Of a stretch of DNA of 64,000 nucleotides, positions 8,518 through 17,117 are shown one piece after another (positions within the stretch are counted from its first letter, which is position 1; each line of letters starts with the position of its first letter). The notes below the pieces were generated by a model. The model made no database searches. It was not told the DNA's origin and saw only the letters and a list, made by a program, of their open reading frames with translations. A program made the translations under genes and the position numbers. This DNA comes from CAWGJC01 sp965276665 (GTDB lineage Bacteria; Pseudomonadota; Alphaproteobacteria; Acetobacterales; Acetobacteraceae): positions 4,030,001 through 4,094,000 of the forward strand of contig OZ255620.1 of the NCBI GenBank assembly GCA_965276665.1, read 5' to 3'.

Positions 8518-9123
8518 ATGAGAGAACAACAGGGCAGGATCGTGCGGCGGCCCCGGGCGGACCGGCTGCGCAATCGCGAAAGGGTTCTCGAGGCTGCCAA
8601 GACGGTGTTCAGCCAGGGCGGCGCGGCGGCGAGCCTCGAGGCGGTGGCACGGTGCGCCGGCGTCGGCATCGGCACCTTGTACCGGCATTTCCCGACGCGT
8701 GAGGCGCTGTTCGAGGCGGTGTACCGCCGGGAGGTCGAGCAGCTCGCCGAGCTTGCCGAAATGCTGCGCGGCGATGTGCCGCCGGTGGAGGCGCTGCGCC
8801 GGTGGATGCGCGCGAATGTGGAGTTCGTCGCCACCAAGAAGGGCATGTCGGCCGCGCTCGCGATCGCGGTGCACGGCTCATCCGATCTCGCCACCTATAC
8901 GTACGAGCGGCTGACCCGGGCGGTGGACGGTCTGCTGCAGAATGCCCGCGCGGCGGGCGAGATCCGCGCCGATATCGGCCCCGACGATCTTCTCCGCGGC
9001 CTGGTCGGCTTGTGCTACGCGAATGACAAGCCCGGCTGGAAGGCGCCCGTGCTGCGCCTGGTCGATGTCATCGTCGACGGGCTTTCCCGACCGGCTTCGG
9101 AGCCGGCAGCGGACCAGCCGTAG
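8518..9123 (+). CDS. TetR/AcrR family transcriptional regulator
   Basis: The 201-residue protein begins with a basic segment and then the TetR helix-turn-helix: RVLEAAKTVFSQGGAAASLEAVARCAGVGIGTLYRHFPTRE is recognisable in pieces (AGVGIGTLYRHF being the recognition helix end). The C-terminal half is the helical ligand/dimer domain, of the type seen in SbtR-like regulators. It lies divergently from the molybdenum hydroxylase operon and most likely represses it and itself through the palindrome at 8472-8486. ATG at 8518 is chosen because the family starts shortly before the basic arm; an upstream in-frame ATG at 8464 would place the operator inside the coding region. Confidence 0.85.
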   Translation: MREQQGRIVRRPRADRLRNRERVLEAAKTVFSQGGAAASLEAVARCAGVGIGTLYRHFPTREALFEAVYRREVEQLAELAEMLRGDVPPVEALRRWMRANVEFVATKKGMSAALAIAVHGSSDLATYTYERLTRAVDGLLQNARAAGEIRADIGPDDLLRGLVGLCYANDKPGWKAPVLRLVDVIVDGLSRPASEPAADQP

Positions 9124-9225
9124 CGCGCCGACAGCGTTCTCCGCCAATTGCCGAGCCGCGCCTCTAAACGGTTTGTTGACCATAACGCCATATCCCTCGC
9201 CCTCGAGCTTGGCCGGGCGCAGCGC

Positions 9226-10953
9226 ATGAACGAACTCACCCCGATCGTTGTGCCGACCCCCGGGCCGGGTTGGAACCGCGCGTCCCCGCCGGCGCGCGGC
9301 GCGCTGCTGCGGATCGTGCTGGACCGGATGGCGCAGGGCGCGGTGGTCATCGACCGCCGGTTGCGGGTGCTGCACTGCAACCGCGCCGCTGCCGAGATGC
9401 TCGGCGCGGCGGCCGATGTCTCTACCGCCGATCTCACCCTGCCGCATTTGCTGCACGTCGCGGCGCGGCTGGCGCGCGATGCCGCTGCGCAGGTGCTCGA
9501 TGCGTGCTCCGAGGTATCGGATCCGCCTCGCAGCGCCGTGCGGATCGCTCTCGAATCCCAATCGCCGATCCTGGTGTCCGTCTCGAGACTCTCGGCGAGG
9601 CACTCTGTCGTCCTGCTCACGAAGGCCGAGGGCGAAGCGGAGCCGAATGCCGAGGCCGCATTGATCGATCCGCTGACCGGTCTCGGCAATCGCCGCATGT
9701 TCCAGCAGCGCGCCGAGCGGATGCTTGCGGCGAGGCGCGATCCGACGCTGCTCCTGCTTGATCTCGACCGCTTCAAGGCGATCAACGATTCGCTCGGTCA
9801 TCCCGTCGGCGATGCCGTTCTCTGCATGGTTGCCCATCGCCTCAAATCGGAGCTTCGTGACGATGACGTGGTGACGCGGCTCGGCGGCGATGAATTCGCC
9901 GTGCTGCTCCCCGACGGAACAGGTGCCGACAAGATCGCCGCCCGGCTCGCCGACCTGCTGGGCCGCGCCTATTTCGTGCAGGGCCATCTCGCCCAGCTCG
10001 GCGCCAGCATCGGTCTCGCCGCCGCGCCGGCGGATGGCGAGACCGCGGACCGGCTGATGCGGAGCGCCGATCTCGCTCTCTACCAGGCCAAGGAAGCGGG
10101 CCGCGGCACCTGGCGGCGATTCGATCCCGACATGGAGAGGCGGGCGCAGGAGCGCCGCAGCCTGGAGTTCGACCTGCGCAAGGCGCTCGTGCTCCGCGAG
10201 CTCGAGCTGCATTATCAGCCGCAGACCAGCGCCGAATCCGGCAAGCTCCTGGGTTTCGAGTCGCTGGTCCGCTGGCGCAGCCCGACGCGCGGCCTGGTGT
10301 CCCCGGCCTTGTTCATCCCGCTCGCCGAGGAGATCGGCCTGATCAACGGCATCGGCGAGTGGGTGCTGCGCACGGCCTGCAAGGAAGCGCTCTCCTGGGA
10401 CGATCAGATCGGCGTCGCAGTCAATGTGTCTCCGCACCAGCTCGATGGCTCGTGCCGCTTCATCAATGTGGTGAAAAACGCCCTGCAGGCGAGCGGACTC
10501 CCGCCGCGCCGCCTTGAGCTCGAAATCACCGAGAGCGCGCTGCTGCGGACCGGGACGGACGTCGTCGGCCTGCTGCACGAGCTGCGGGCGCTCGGGGTGC
10601 GCATCTCGATGGACGATTTCGGCACCGGCTACTCGTCGCTGAGCCAGCTCCGCAGCTTTCCGTTCGACAAGATCAAGATCGATCGCTCCTTCGTGCAGGA
10701 TCTCGCCACGGATGCGGAGAGCGCCGCGGTGGTTCGCGCCATCGCCGCTCTCGGCACCAGCCTCGGCATGCCAACCACGGCGGAAGGCGTCGAGACGCAG
10801 GAGCAGGCGGTGCTGATCCGCGACTGCGGGTGCTCCACCATCCAGGGTTATCTGGTGAGCAAGCCGGTGCCCGCCGACCGGCTGCCCGAGCTCATCGAGG
10901 CCATCGCCAGAACCTCCCACGCCACCATGTCTTCCAAGGAACCGCACCGATGA
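9226..10953 (+). CDS. PAS-GGDEF-EAL cyclic-di-GMP turnover protein
   Basis: The 575-residue protein has an N-terminal PAS-like region (about 20-140, VVIDRRLRVLHCNRAAAEMLG), a diguanylate cyclase domain with intact GGDEF at 220-224, and a phosphodiesterase domain from about 320. The EAL motif reads ESL (Glu345), but the other phosphodiesterase landmarks are intact: NVSPHQL, EITES, DDFGTGYSSL, KIKIDRSF and AEGVET. Both activities are therefore plausible. No membrane segment is seen, so it is probably cytoplasmic. Its stop overlaps the start of a BLUF photoreceptor gene (ATGA), suggesting the two proteins work together and that c-di-GMP turnover is light-controlled. The ribosome site before ATG 9226 is weak. 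Confidence 0.92.
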   Translation: MNELTPIVVPTPGPGWNRASPPARGALLRIVLDRMAQGAVVIDRRLRVLHCNRAAAEMLGAAADVSTADLTLPHLLHVAARLARDAAAQVLDACSEVSDPPRSAVRIALESQSPILVSVSRLSARHSVVLLTKAEGEAEPNAEAALIDPLTGLGNRRMFQQRAERMLAARRDPTLLLLDLDRFKAINDSLGHPVGDAVLCMVAHRLKSELRDDDVVTRLGGDEFAVLLPDGTGADKIAARLADLLGRAYFVQGHLAQLGASIGLAAAPADGETADRLMRSADLALYQAKEAGRGTWRRFDPDMERRAQERRSLEFDLRKALVLRELELHYQPQTSAESGKLLGFESLVRWRSPTRGLVSPALFIPLAEEIGLINGIGEWVLRTACKEALSWDDQIGVAVNVSPHQLDGSCRFINVVKNALQASGLPPRRLELEITESALLRTGTDVVGLLHELRALGVRISMDDFGTGYSSLSQLRSFPFDKIKIDRSFVQDLATDAESAAVVRAIAALGTSLGMPTTAEGVETQEQAVLIRDCGCSTIQGYLVSKPVPADRLPELIEAIARTSHATMSSKEPHR

Positions 10954-11402
10954 CCGAGGATCTCTATCGTCTCGTCTATTGCAGCCGCAGCACGCTCGAG
11001 AGCGCCTGCGGCAATGATCTGACGCAGATCCTTGCCGTTTCGCGCGGCAACAATGCCCGCTTCAATGTCACCGGCGCGCTGCTGTTCAGCGCCGGCTGCT
11101 TCGCGCAGGTTCTCGAAGGTCCGCTTGCCGCCATCGAGCGGACGTTCGAGCGCATCCAGCGCGATCCGCGGCATGCCGACATCACGGTGCTGCAGGTGGA
11201 ACGCTCGCCGGTGCGCAGTTTCGGCGAATGGGCGATGGCCTCCGCCGGCCGTGCGGCCGGCGCGCATCCGCTCTCGGGCCTGACGCTGCAGCGCGCGTTC
11301 ACCGCGCCGTGCGGGGAGGGGGCGCAGGAGATCCTCTCGACGCTAGAGGCGCTTGTACGGTCGGAGGACGCCGCGGCGGCCGCCGATCTGCTGGCGGGCT
11401 GA
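10950..11402 (+). CDS. BLUF-domain blue-light sensor
   Basis: This 150-residue protein is a stand-alone BLUF domain with a short helical tail. The flavin-pocket residues can be placed: Tyr10 (LVYCSR), Asn35 (NNARFNVTGALLF), Gln53 (FAQVLEG), and Trp94/Met96 (FGEWAM), matching the Tyr/Asn/Gln/Trp-Met set of AppA-type BLUF domains. On blue light the Tyr-Gln-flavin hydrogen-bond network rearranges, switching partner proteins. No output domain is fused. The ATGA overlap with the GGDEF-EAL gene makes that enzyme the obvious partner (inference). Confidence 0.93.
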   Translation: MTEDLYRLVYCSRSTLESACGNDLTQILAVSRGNNARFNVTGALLFSAGCFAQVLEGPLAAIERTFERIQRDPRHADITVLQVERSPVRSFGEWAMASAGRAAGAHPLSGLTLQRAFTAPCGEGAQEILSTLEALVRSEDAAAAADLLAG

Positions 11403-11464
11403 CCCGCGGCGCGACGAAGCGGGGGCGTCGATCGCAAGACCGGCGACCGCCGTTTCCCGCTGGC

Positions 11465-11493
11465 TTGGCTCTTCGCCGCCCGCTGCCTAATCT
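11465..11493 (+). promoter_or_regulatory. Candidate sigma-70-type promoter for the small ORF and methyltransferase
   Basis: TTGGCT at 11465-11470 and TAATCT at 11488-11493 are separated by exactly 17 bp, about 30 bp upstream of a ribosome site (GAGGGG) and the small ORF start at 11526. The rest of the gap after the BLUF gene (11403-11525) holds nothing else recognisable. Confidence 0.4.
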
Positions 11494-11525
11494 CCCCCGC
11501 GCACGCTTCGTCCGAGGGGAACGCC

Positions 11526-11615
11526 ATGCAGGACCTGTCCGCCCACCGCATCCTCGCATGGTGCCTGATGGGAAAGGGACCGACGATCGGGCGCCTGCAC
11601 GGGCACACGGCATGA
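11526..11615 (+). CDS. Small 29-residue ORF coupled to the methyltransferase
   Basis: A short frame starts at an ATG six bases after GAGGGG and encodes MQDLSAHRILAW followed by CLMGKGPTIGRLHGHTA. Its TGA overlaps the methyltransferase ATG as ATGA. The good ribosome site, the stop-start overlap and the candidate promoter just upstream support real translation, either as a small protein or as a leader that couples translation to the methyltransferase, which lacks its own ribosome site. I recognise no family. Confidence 0.45.
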   Translation: MQDLSAHRILAWCLMGKGPTIGRLHGHTA

Positions 11616-12247
11616 TTGCGGGCGCGGGCGCCCCCACCGGGGGGCAGTGTAGTGGCGGGGATCGGGACACGCTGAGCGCCTATGATCGGGACGCGCCATC
11701 CTTCGCCGGGGAATGGGATGCGCAACCGCCGCCATCCGATATGTACGCGCTGGTGCTGCGTTTTTTCCGGCCCGGGCCGACCGCCGATATCGGCTGCGGC
11801 GCGGGACGCGACACGCGCTGGCTGAACGAGAACGGCTTTGCCGCCTCCGGCTACGACGCGTCGGCAGGATTGCTCGCCGAGGCGCGCCGGCGAAACCCGA
11901 CCTTGCGCTTTTCTCATTCGCCCCTGCCGGCACTGCCGGGCGTTGCCGAGAACAGCTTCGCCAACGTGCTGTGCGAGACGGTGATCATGCATCTCGCGCA
12001 CGATGCGATCGCACCCTCGATCCGCAGGCTGCTGGCGATCCTGCGCCCCGGCGGGACGCTTTACCTCAGCTGGCGCGTCACTTCGGGCACCGATCTGCGC
12101 GACCCGCATGGTCGCCTGTATGCGGCCTTCGACCCCCATCTGGTGCTGACTGAACTGGCGCAGGCGGAGATGTTGCTCGACGAAGAGGCGCAGAGCGCAT
12201 CCTCCGGCAAGACGATCCGCCGCCTCGTCGCCCGCAAACCGCTTTAA
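11612..12247 (+). CDS. Class I SAM-dependent methyltransferase
   Basis: The 211-residue protein carries the glycine-rich SAM-binding motif I (ADIGCGAGRDTRWL), an acidic residue at the end of the second strand (GYDASAG), and the motif around LRPGGTLYLSW typical of Methyltransf_11-type enzymes. Its substrate cannot be inferred. It starts within the stop codon of a 29-residue ORF and ends against the converging GNAT gene (shared bases at 12244-12247). Residues 1-25 are poorly conserved in style, so a later start is possible. Confidence 0.82.
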   Translation: MIAGAGAPTGGQCSGGDRDTLSAYDRDAPSFAGEWDAQPPPSDMYALVLRFFRPGPTADIGCGAGRDTRWLNENGFAASGYDASAGLLAEARRRNPTLRFSHSPLPALPGVAENSFANVLCETVIMHLAHDAIAPSIRRLLAILRPGGTLYLSWRVTSGTDLRDPHGRLYAAFDPHLVLTELAQAEMLLDEEAQSASSGKTIRRLVARKPL

Positions 12248-12792
12248 CCCGGGGTCCGCGGCGCGGCACGGCGCGCACGCGTGTAGAGCACGCGTTCCAT
12301 CTCGGGGACGAAGCGCGTCGCGATGAAACCGGCCTTCTCGAGCACGCGGCGGGAGCCGGTGTTATCGCTGCGCGCAAAAGCCAGGACCTCCGGCAGGCAC
12401 AGGACATTATCGGCGAGGGACAAAGCGGACGCCGCGAGCTCGCTCGCATAGCCCCGACCCCAGCATGACGGATCGAGGAAGTAACCGAGCTCGGCGCCCC
12501 AGCCGGGATCGAACGGATCGGTGTAGAGCCCGCCCCAGCCGATGATGCGGGCGTCCGCCTTGCGCAGGACCGTCCAGGGCGCATAGCGGCGGCGGCGGCG
12601 CTGCCATTCATGCGCCGCGATGCGGCGGCGGCATTCCCGCAGCGAGGCGTCCACGTGCGTGTGCTGCATCGCCGCCGCATCGCCCAGGAAGGCGAACAGG
12701 CTCGGCACGTCCGCCAGGCGGGACGGGCGCAGGATCAGCCGGGATGTCTCGCGCGTTCCGTCGCCGGCCACGCCGCAGCCGCACGCGCTCAT
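12244..12792 (-). CDS. GNAT family N-acetyltransferase (RimJ/RimL-like)
   Basis: The 182-residue protein follows the Acetyltransf_3 pattern: TSRLILRPSRLADVPSLFAFLGD at the N-terminus, the GWGGLY strand, ELGYFLDPSCWGRGYASEL forming the acetyl-CoA pyrophosphate loop (Q/RxxGxG/A variant, RGYA), and NTGSRRVLEKAGF near the C-terminus. Such enzymes acetylate N-termini or small amines. Its ATG overlaps the stop of the upstream GntR gene (ATGA), so the two are probably cotranscribed. The first ~15 residues (MSACGCG...) are atypical and a later start is possible. Confidence 0.82.
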   Translation of the reverse strand: MSACGCGVAGDGTRETSRLILRPSRLADVPSLFAFLGDAAAMQHTHVDASLRECRRRIAAHEWQRRRRRYAPWTVLRKADARIIGWGGLYTDPFDPGWGAELGYFLDPSCWGRGYASELAASALSLADNVLCLPEVLAFARSDNTGSRRVLEKAGFIATRFVPEMERVLYTRARRAAPRTPG

Positions 12793-13553
12793 GCGGTGAG
12801 CGGAAACGCGGCGGCCGCCGCGATCATGTCCGAAAGGTGATGGAAGGAGAGAGCGCGCGCGCGTTCCGCGTCGCGATCGCGCAGGGCCTCATAGATCGCG
12901 CGGTTGGCCGCGGTTTGCGCATCGCGCTGCTCCGGCCGGTCGTTCAGCGGGACCAGCGTGCCCCAGCCGGCCTTGGCGCGGGCCGCGATCAGCATCTCGT
13001 ACATCGAGACCAGAAGCGGGTTGCGGGTGGCGCGCACGACTTCGAGGTGGAAGGCATAGCCGGCCTCCTTGAAACGCGCCTGGTCGCGGGCGGTCTCCAT
13101 CTCGCGCAGCCGCGCCTGCATGCGCAGCAGATCGTCCGCCGTCGCGCGCGCGGCGGCGAGATCGCAGTAATGCGGCTCGATCACGCGGCGCGCCTCGATG
13201 CAGTCGAGCGGACTGACCGACGGGGTGTCGAACTGGCGCCCGGGACCCGGCTTGGCTTCGCGCCAGACGACATAGCTGCCGCTGCCGAGCCGGCGCTCGA
13301 TGAACTCGTCGCGCTCCAGCCGGTCCAGCGCCTCGCGGATGGTCTTGCGGTTGGCGCCGAACTGCCCGGCCAGCGCTCGCTCCGCCGGCAGGCGGTCGCC
13401 ATGCGCCAGCATGCCGGTGCGGATCATGGTGCGGAAATGCCGGTCGATCTCGTCGCGCATCGCGCGCGCACGCTGCCGGATGTTGAGGCCGGAGGACCGC
13501 ACCCGCTCGAGCAGAGCGGCGGGCGAGCCGGAGATGAAATCGTCGCTGCGCAT
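12789..13553 (-). CDS. GntR family regulator, FadR/FCD subfamily
   Basis: The 254-residue protein has a winged helix-turn-helix (about 30-100: DRLPAERALAGQFGANRKTIREALDRLE, then GSGSYVV wing) and a C-terminal all-helical FCD domain (about 120-245) with EARRVIEP, FHLEVVRAT and FHHLSDM, supplying the acidic and histidine ligands that normally bind metal and an organic-acid effector. It sits divergently from the DapA/enolase/ABC operon and is the obvious regulator of that sugar-acid pathway. It shares a transcript with the GNAT gene downstream. Confidence 0.9.
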   Translation of the reverse strand: MRSDDFISGSPAALLERVRSSGLNIRQRARAMRDEIDRHFRTMIRTGMLAHGDRLPAERALAGQFGANRKTIREALDRLERDEFIERRLGSGSYVVWREAKPGPGRQFDTPSVSPLDCIEARRVIEPHYCDLAAARATADDLLRMQARLREMETARDQARFKEAGYAFHLEVVRATRNPLLVSMYEMLIAARAKAGWGTLVPLNDRPEQRDAQTAANRAIYEALRDRDAERARALSFHHLSDMIAAAAAFPLTA

Positions 13554-13707
13554 CGGCTTGCCCGTCGTATTGCTCTAGAAGTGGTCCACAACTGGTGGAA
13601 CGGCCGCTTGCTGTCAAGGCGCTTGACTCATCCCGAGAGCCGGATTGTAGTCTGCCGGAAACAGGCTGAATTTGGTTCAGAAGCGGGCCTGGGAGGGAGA
13701 AGATAAA
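13554..13707. promoter_or_regulatory. Divergent promoter with candidate FCD operator
   Basis: Three copies of a GTGG/CCAC arm are packed at 13581-13598: GTGG-T-CCAC followed by AACTG and another GTGG, forming two alternative inverted repeats. Downstream is a promoter-like pair, TTGACT (13623-13628) and TGTAGT (13646-13651) with a 17 bp spacer, reading toward the DapA-family gene. The arrangement suits autoregulation and control of the sugar-acid operon by the divergent GntR/FCD protein. Confidence 0.45.
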
Positions 13708-14664
13708 GTGTCAGCAACCGGGACATCCTGGCGCGGCGTCTATGTCATCGTGCCGACGCCGTTCAACGCCGACCGCACGCTCGATGCGGACGGCTTCCGC
13801 AGCATCATCCGGTTCTGCCTCGGCTGCGGCGTGCATGGGTTGGTGGCGCCGGCCAACGCCAGCGAACAACCTTATCTCTCGGATGCCGAGCGCCGGCAGG
13901 TGGTGGAGATGATGGTGCAGGAGGCGCGCGGCCGCGCCACCACCGTGGTCGGCGTGACCGCGCCGAGCGCGACGGCCGCCGCCGAGCTCGCGCGCCATGC
14001 CGAGCAGGTAGGGGCCGACGCGTTGATGGCGATGCCGCCCTATCTGCATCGCGCGACCGAGCCCGAGATCGTCGATTACTACCGGGCGATCGACGAGGCC
14101 GGCGCGCTGCCGATCTTCATCCAGAATTACGGCGGCGGCGGCGGCACGCCGATGTCCGCGCGCTTCCTCGCGCACTTGCTGCGCGATCTGCCCGATGTGC
14201 GCTTCGTGAAGGAGGAGACCGAGTTCGCGAGCTGGATGATGACGCAGACGGCCGAGGCCGCCGGGCCCGCGCTCGAAGGGGTGATGGGCGGCAAGGCCGG
14301 CCGTCATCTGCTCGACGAATATCGCCGCGGCGCCTGCGGGACCATGCCGGCCTGCGAGATCTCCGACGTGCATGTGGCGCTCTGGAACGCACTCGAAAGC
14401 GGCGACAAGGCGCGCGCCCGCGAGATCTACCGCCTGCTGCTGCCGCTGCTGATGTTCGAGACCGGCTACGGCACCGCCGTCTACAAGGAGGTGCTGCGCC
14501 GCCGCGGCGTGATCCGCAGCGCGACCTTGCGCCAGACCGGCGGCCGCATTCTCGATCAGCACGCCATGGCGGATCTCGACGACATTCTCGCGGATCTGCG
14601 CCCGCTGATGAACCCGGCCTATCCGGCGGCGCCGGCCGCCGCCGCGCGCGGGGAAGCGGCGTGA
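13708..14664 (+). CDS. Dihydrodipicolinate synthase (DapA) family lyase
   Basis: The 318-residue protein is a class I aldolase-fold enzyme of the DapA family, with PTPFNADRTLD at the N-terminus, GVTAPSATAAAELARHAEQVGADALMAMPPY in the barrel, Tyr141 in IQNYGGG, and the Schiff-base Lys168 in FVKEE. Family members cleave or dehydrate 2-keto-3-deoxy sugar acids as well as making dihydrodipicolinate. Because two enolase-superfamily dehydratases, which produce 2-keto-3-deoxy acids, are in the same operon, a keto-deoxy-acid aldolase or dehydratase role is likely. GTG is the start: it follows a GGGAGGGAGAAG ribosome site, whereas the upstream ATG has none. Confidence 0.87.
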   Translation: MSATGTSWRGVYVIVPTPFNADRTLDADGFRSIIRFCLGCGVHGLVAPANASEQPYLSDAERRQVVEMMVQEARGRATTVVGVTAPSATAAAELARHAEQVGADALMAMPPYLHRATEPEIVDYYRAIDEAGALPIFIQNYGGGGGTPMSARFLAHLLRDLPDVRFVKEETEFASWMMTQTAEAAGPALEGVMGGKAGRHLLDEYRRGACGTMPACEISDVHVALWNALESGDKARAREIYRLLLPLLMFETGYGTAVYKEVLRRRGVIRSATLRQTGGRILDQHAMADLDDILADLRPLMNPAYPAAPAAAARGEAA

Positions 14665-15806
14665 AGATCGACCGTCTCGAGGCGTTCATCGTCGGCAATC
14701 CGTGGAAGAACTGGATCCTCGTCAAGGTCTCGACCGATCAGGGGCATGTCGGATGGGGCGAGGCGACCACCGGGCTGACCACCAAGCCCGCCTTCTCGGC
14801 GGTGGGCGAGATCGCCCGGCTGTTCATCGGGCGCGACCCGCGCGCGATCCAGGCGAACTGGCAGGACGCGCACAAGGCGCTCTATCTCACCACCGACGGC
14901 CCGATGATGGCGGCGATGGCCGGGATCGAGACGGCGTGCTGGGACATCGTCGGCAAGGAGCTTGGCCTGCCGCTCTACCGCCTGCTGGGCGGCATGGCGC
15001 AGCCGCGCATCCGCACCTATGCGAATGGCTGGTACCAGGACGAGCGCGACCCCAAGCGCTTCGCCGAACGCACGCAGGCGGTCGCGAGCAAGGGCTACAG
15101 CGCGCTGAAATTCGATCCGCTCGGGCATAATCATCGCACGCTCGACCGGGCGGAGCGCCGCCGCACGCTCGAGCTGATCGCAGCGGTGCGCGCGGCGCTG
15201 CCGGATCATGTCGACATGATCCTTGAATTCCACGACCGGTTGACCCCGGTGGAGGCGCTGTCGCTGGCGCGCGACGTGGCCGAGTTCCGGCCGCTCTGGA
15301 TCGAGGATCCGGTCTGGACCACCGATGTGGCGGCGTTTGCCCGGGTGGCGCGGGACTCCCCGGTGCGGGTGGCCGGCGGCGAGCGGTTCAAGAGCCTGCA
15401 TCCCTTCACCGAGCTGCTCGCCCAAGGTTCCACGGACATGGTTCTGCCGGAATATCTCGGCGTCGGTGGCCTGTGGCGGCTCAAGCAGGTCGCGGCGATC
15501 GCGGAGGCGCATAACGCGATGGTGGCGCCGCACAATGCGCAATCGCCGCTGAGCACGGCGCTGAACGTGCATTTCGATGTCGCCACGCCGAATGCCTTCA
15601 TCCAGGAATGCTTCGACGATTTCCATGTCGACTGGGCGCATGATCTGTTCGAGAACGTGCCGACGATCCAGGATGGCTATCTCGCGCCGAGCGAGGCGCC
15701 CGGGCATGGCGTCCGGGTGAACGAGGCCGAGATCGGCAAGCATCCTTACGGCGAACGGAATTTCATGAACCTCTTCAGCGCTGGCTGGGAGAAGCGAAAC
15801 AGCTGA
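14661..15806 (+). CDS. Enolase-superfamily (mandelate racemase subgroup) dehydratase
   Basis: The 381-residue protein has the capping domain plus barrel layout with Lys150 (LKFDPLG), ligands near Glu189 (ILEFHDR), Glu215 (IEDP) and Glu241 (GGERF), and His291 (APHNAQSP). The partner position that is Asp in mandelate racemase is Glu264 here (LPEYLGVGG), whereas the paralogue at 1.7 kb keeps Asp. It most resembles galactonate/gluconate-type dehydratases, giving a 2-keto-3-deoxy acid for the upstream lyase. It starts at GTG overlapping the lyase stop (GTGA). Confidence 0.87.
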   Translation: MKIDRLEAFIVGNPWKNWILVKVSTDQGHVGWGEATTGLTTKPAFSAVGEIARLFIGRDPRAIQANWQDAHKALYLTTDGPMMAAMAGIETACWDIVGKELGLPLYRLLGGMAQPRIRTYANGWYQDERDPKRFAERTQAVASKGYSALKFDPLGHNHRTLDRAERRRTLELIAAVRAALPDHVDMILEFHDRLTPVEALSLARDVAEFRPLWIEDPVWTTDVAAFARVARDSPVRVAGGERFKSLHPFTELLAQGSTDMVLPEYLGVGGLWRLKQVAAIAEAHNAMVAPHNAQSPLSTALNVHFDVATPNAFIQECFDDFHVDWAHDLFENVPTIQDGYLAPSEAPGHGVRVNEAEIGKHPYGERNFMNLFSAGWEKRNS

Positions 15807-15836
15807 CCCGAAGAGGTCAGGCGAGGGGAGGAAACA

Positions 15837-17117
15837 ATGACAAGAACCAGGACCGCGCGCGCGTGGCTGCGTCTCGTCGGTCGGACCACGGCCGGTCTCG
15901 TCCTGATCGCGGCCGGGGCGATGGCCGCGCCGGCGATGGCGGCGCCGCAAAAACTCGAATTCACCACCTGGCAGGGCGAGGAGCCGGGCTTCGGCCAGTG
16001 GTGGAAGGAGGTGATCGCCGCATTCGAGAAAGCGCATCCGGATGTGCAGATCGTCGAGACCTCGATGCCGTTCAACGATTATCTGGACCAGCTCACCATC
16101 CGCTTCGCCTCCAACCGGCCGCCCGCCTTGCTCGAATTGCCGACCGACAGTCTCGGCGCCTTTGCCAGCCAGGGCTGGCTGCAACCGCTGGACGACCGCA
16201 TCAAGGGCACGCCGATCGCGACCGACTGGTCGAGCCTGCAGCGCGATCTGGTGTGGAACGGCCACACCGACGGCGTGTTGCTGATGGGCTATGCGTTCAT
16301 GATGTTCTACAATCAGGCGTTGCTGCGGGATGCCGGCGTCACCCAGCTGCCCACCAGCTACGACGAATGGTGCACCGATGTCGCCAAGGTGACCAACCGG
16401 TCCAAGGGCATTTTCGGGCTTTCCGCTGTGACCACGGAATATCAGACGATCCCGCTCGATTTCATCCGCTCGATCGTCTGGGCCGGCGGTTCGCTGCTGA
16501 AGAACGGGCAATATGATCTGACCGACCCAAAAGTGGTCGCGGCGATCGAGCGCTATCGCAGCGTGGTCGGCGGCAACGCGCCGCTCGGCGACAATTCCAC
16601 GATCATCCGGCAGATCTTCACCGACGGGAAATCCGGCTTTCTGGTCGACGGGCCCTGGGTCTGGGCGCTGATCCAGAAGGCGAAGCCCGAGATCCGCGCG
16701 CAATTGAAGATGATCAAGGCGCCGTTCGCGCCGCCGCTCGGCGGCGCGTCGAACAGCATCCACATCGCGGCCGGGCTCGACAAGCCGGTGCAGGATGCCG
16801 CCTGGTCCTTCATCGCCTTTCTGGCGCAACCGGAATGGCAGCAGCGCTACACGGTGCTCACCGCCTCGCCGGCGGCGCTGCGCGGCGCGGTGACGCCCGA
16901 CATCGCCAAGGCGCATCCGGAACTCGTCCCGATCAACGATGCGGTGATCGGCGCGCTCTCGACCACGCCCGACAACGAGGCGCTGCGGTCCAACTACAAC
17001 GAGTTCAACCAGATTCTGCGCAGCGCGGCGGCGCAGGTGATCTCGACCAAGCAGCCGGTGATCGACATCCTGAAGCAGACCCAGACGGCGCTGCAGCAGC
17101 AGGTTCCGCTCAAATGA
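15837..17117 (+). CDS. ABC transporter substrate-binding protein, family 1 (CUT1 sugar type)
   Basis: The 426-residue protein starts with a basic segment and a hydrophobic Sec signal peptide ending near AMAAPAMAA, then the family-1 binding-protein fold: LEFTTWQGEEPGFGQWWKEVIAAFEKAHPDVQIV, the PPALLELP segment, and a C-terminal PAALRGA motif region. It binds a sugar or sugar-acid in the periplasm and delivers it to the two permeases that follow. It is preceded by GAGGGGAGGAAAC, a strong ribosome site, consistent with high expression. Confidence 0.9.
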   Translation: MTRTRTARAWLRLVGRTTAGLVLIAAGAMAAPAMAAPQKLEFTTWQGEEPGFGQWWKEVIAAFEKAHPDVQIVETSMPFNDYLDQLTIRFASNRPPALLELPTDSLGAFASQGWLQPLDDRIKGTPIATDWSSLQRDLVWNGHTDGVLLMGYAFMMFYNQALLRDAGVTQLPTSYDEWCTDVAKVTNRSKGIFGLSAVTTEYQTIPLDFIRSIVWAGGSLLKNGQYDLTDPKVVAAIERYRSVVGGNAPLGDNSTIIRQIFTDGKSGFLVDGPWVWALIQKAKPEIRAQLKMIKAPFAPPLGGASNSIHIAAGLDKPVQDAAWSFIAFLAQPEWQQRYTVLTASPAALRGAVTPDIAKAHPELVPINDAVIGALSTTPDNEALRSNYNEFNQILRSAAAQVISTKQPVIDILKQTQTALQQQVPLK

